Below, piece by piece: positions 63,484-64,000 of a stretch of 64,000 nucleotides of DNA (its first letter is position 1; every line of letters starts with the position of its first letter). The position numbers and the translations under genes are program-made. The notes under the pieces were generated by a model, which was not told the DNA's origin, searched no databases, and saw nothing but the letters and a program-made list of their open reading frames with translations. The DNA lies in contig NZ_FRAB01000015.1 in the NCBI RefSeq assembly GCF_900142195.1, positions 62,001-126,000 of the forward strand, read 5' to 3'. The stretch is from Paraburkholderia terricola. GTDB lineage: Bacteria; Pseudomonadota; Gammaproteobacteria; Burkholderiales; Burkholderiaceae.

Positions 63484-64000
63484 GCGATACGGTAAGGACC
63501 GCGGCGGCGCGCGCCGCGTCTGCAGCGACGGGGACCGCGGACACGGCGCGCCGCTTCGGCGGCATGCATCTGTTGCGCCAGGCCATCCGCATGACGGCGC
63601 GCGACTGGCGCGCGGGCGAACTGACGATGCTGCTGCTGGCGCTGGTGCTGGCCGTCGCGGCGTTGTCGAGTGTCGGCTTTCTGGCTGACCGTCTGCATCA
63701 GGGACTCGAGCGCGACGCGCGGCGCATGATCGCCGCCGATTTCATCGTGCGCGCCGATCATCCGGTCGATCCGCAATTCGCCGAAAAAGCCAGGGCGCTC
63801 GGCCTGAACACCGCCACCACGGCGATCTTTCCCAGCATGATCAATTCGACCGGCGCGCAGCCGGCCTCGCGGCTCGCCGCCGTCAAGGCGGTGTCGCCCG
63901 GTTATCCGCTGCGCGGCGCATTGCGGATCGCCTCGGCGCCGGGTGCGGCTGACCATCCGGCGCAATCGATTCCGCCGCCGGGCACCGTGTGGGTCGATCA
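63480..64000 (+). CDS. FtsX-type ABC transporter permease, N-terminal fragment (YbbP-like)
   Basis: The first 173 codons of a gene cut by the window's right edge. After a variable Ala-rich lead, residues from MHLLRQAIRMTARDWRAGEL on match the N terminus of large MacB/FtsX permeases (YbbP type): one helix (TMLLLALVLAVAALSSVGFL), then ADRLHQGLERDARRMIAADF and IVRADHPVDPQF, the start of the periplasmic domain. Such permeases pair with an ATPase (YbbA) and move lipophilic substrates or help esterases. Start either TTG 63480, overlapping the DUF4126 stop, or ATG 63564. Confidence 0.8.
   Translation, partial: MSDTVRTAAARAASAATGTADTARRFGGMHLLRQAIRMTARDWRAGELTMLLLALVLAVAALSSVGFLADRLHQGLERDARRMIAADFIVRADHPVDPQFAEKARALGLNTATTAIFPSMINSTGAQPASRLAAVKAVSPGYPLRGALRIASAPGAADHPAQSIPPPGTVWVD

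Overview
The window is a high-GC, gene-dense chromosomal segment from a beta-proteobacterium of the Burkholderiaceae, most likely a Paraburkholderia. Evidence includes the GC-rich third positions, the hemF-nadD-rsfS-rlmH-maf-rng order, a very long-linker FtsK, KdpFABC/KdpDE preceded by an extra small membrane ORF, and small families such as DUF3096. The genus is inferred from gene content and not proven. No rRNA, tRNA, insertion sequence, CRISPR array or prophage was seen; this is mostly core chromosome with a few accessory spots.

Layout. 0-2.7 kb: start of a GH15 glycosidase gene running off the left edge, two small proteins and an exported lactonase-type beta-propeller. 2.7-7.7 kb: ftsK with an extreme Ala/Ser/Thr/Pro linker, and a META-domain lipoprotein. 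8-10 kb: purT, a small lipoprotein and an MliC-like lysozyme-inhibitor protein. 10.2-13.5 kb: an AlsS-like ThDP enzyme with an aldehyde dehydrogenase. 13.8-21.3 kb: rhlE, gluQRS, trhO and dnaE. 21.4-29.6 kb: a lipopolysaccharide core/O-antigen block (GT2, msbA, GT4, GT9 heptosyltransferase type, O-antigen ligase, GT4). 29.6-41 kb: accessory and housekeeping genes (NTF2-like protein, a decayed MFS gene, rdgC, an HdeD/papain-like fusion, a transglutaminase-like protein, an MFS exporter, two VOC proteins, an SH3-NlpC/P60 lipoprotein, a molbindin, fRMsr and several tiny genes). 41.2-48.9 kb: a leftward housekeeping run rng-maf-rlmH-rsfS-nadD-hemF-purD-yebC (RNA processing, ribosome maturation, NAD, heme and purine synthesis). 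49.4-50.1 kb: a hicAB toxin-antitoxin locus. 50.2-53.4 kb: upp, an atypical SDR, mgsA and a quinone oxidoreductase. 53.5-62.1 kb: the complete kdp potassium-uptake system with its two-component regulators. 62.2-64 kb: a guanidine-II (mini-ykkC) riboswitch driving a Gdx/SugE exporter, a DUF4126 protein, and the start of an FtsX-type ABC permease cut by the right edge.

The strongest non-coding signal is the guanidine-II riboswitch at 62.2 kb, which gives the downstream SMR gene a specific substrate. Other items worth a second look: an HdeD membrane domain fused to a permuted NlpC/P60-like hydrolase; a 30-codon leader ORF translationally coupled to a glycosyltransferase that has no ribosome binding site of its own; an 8-bp tandem repeat array between maf and rlmH; an SDR without the YxxxK motif; a transglutaminase-like protein without the usual histidine; and a hicAB locus with an operator-like palindrome and a hairpin between toxin and antitoxin. 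I did not find a large undescribed multi-gene system.
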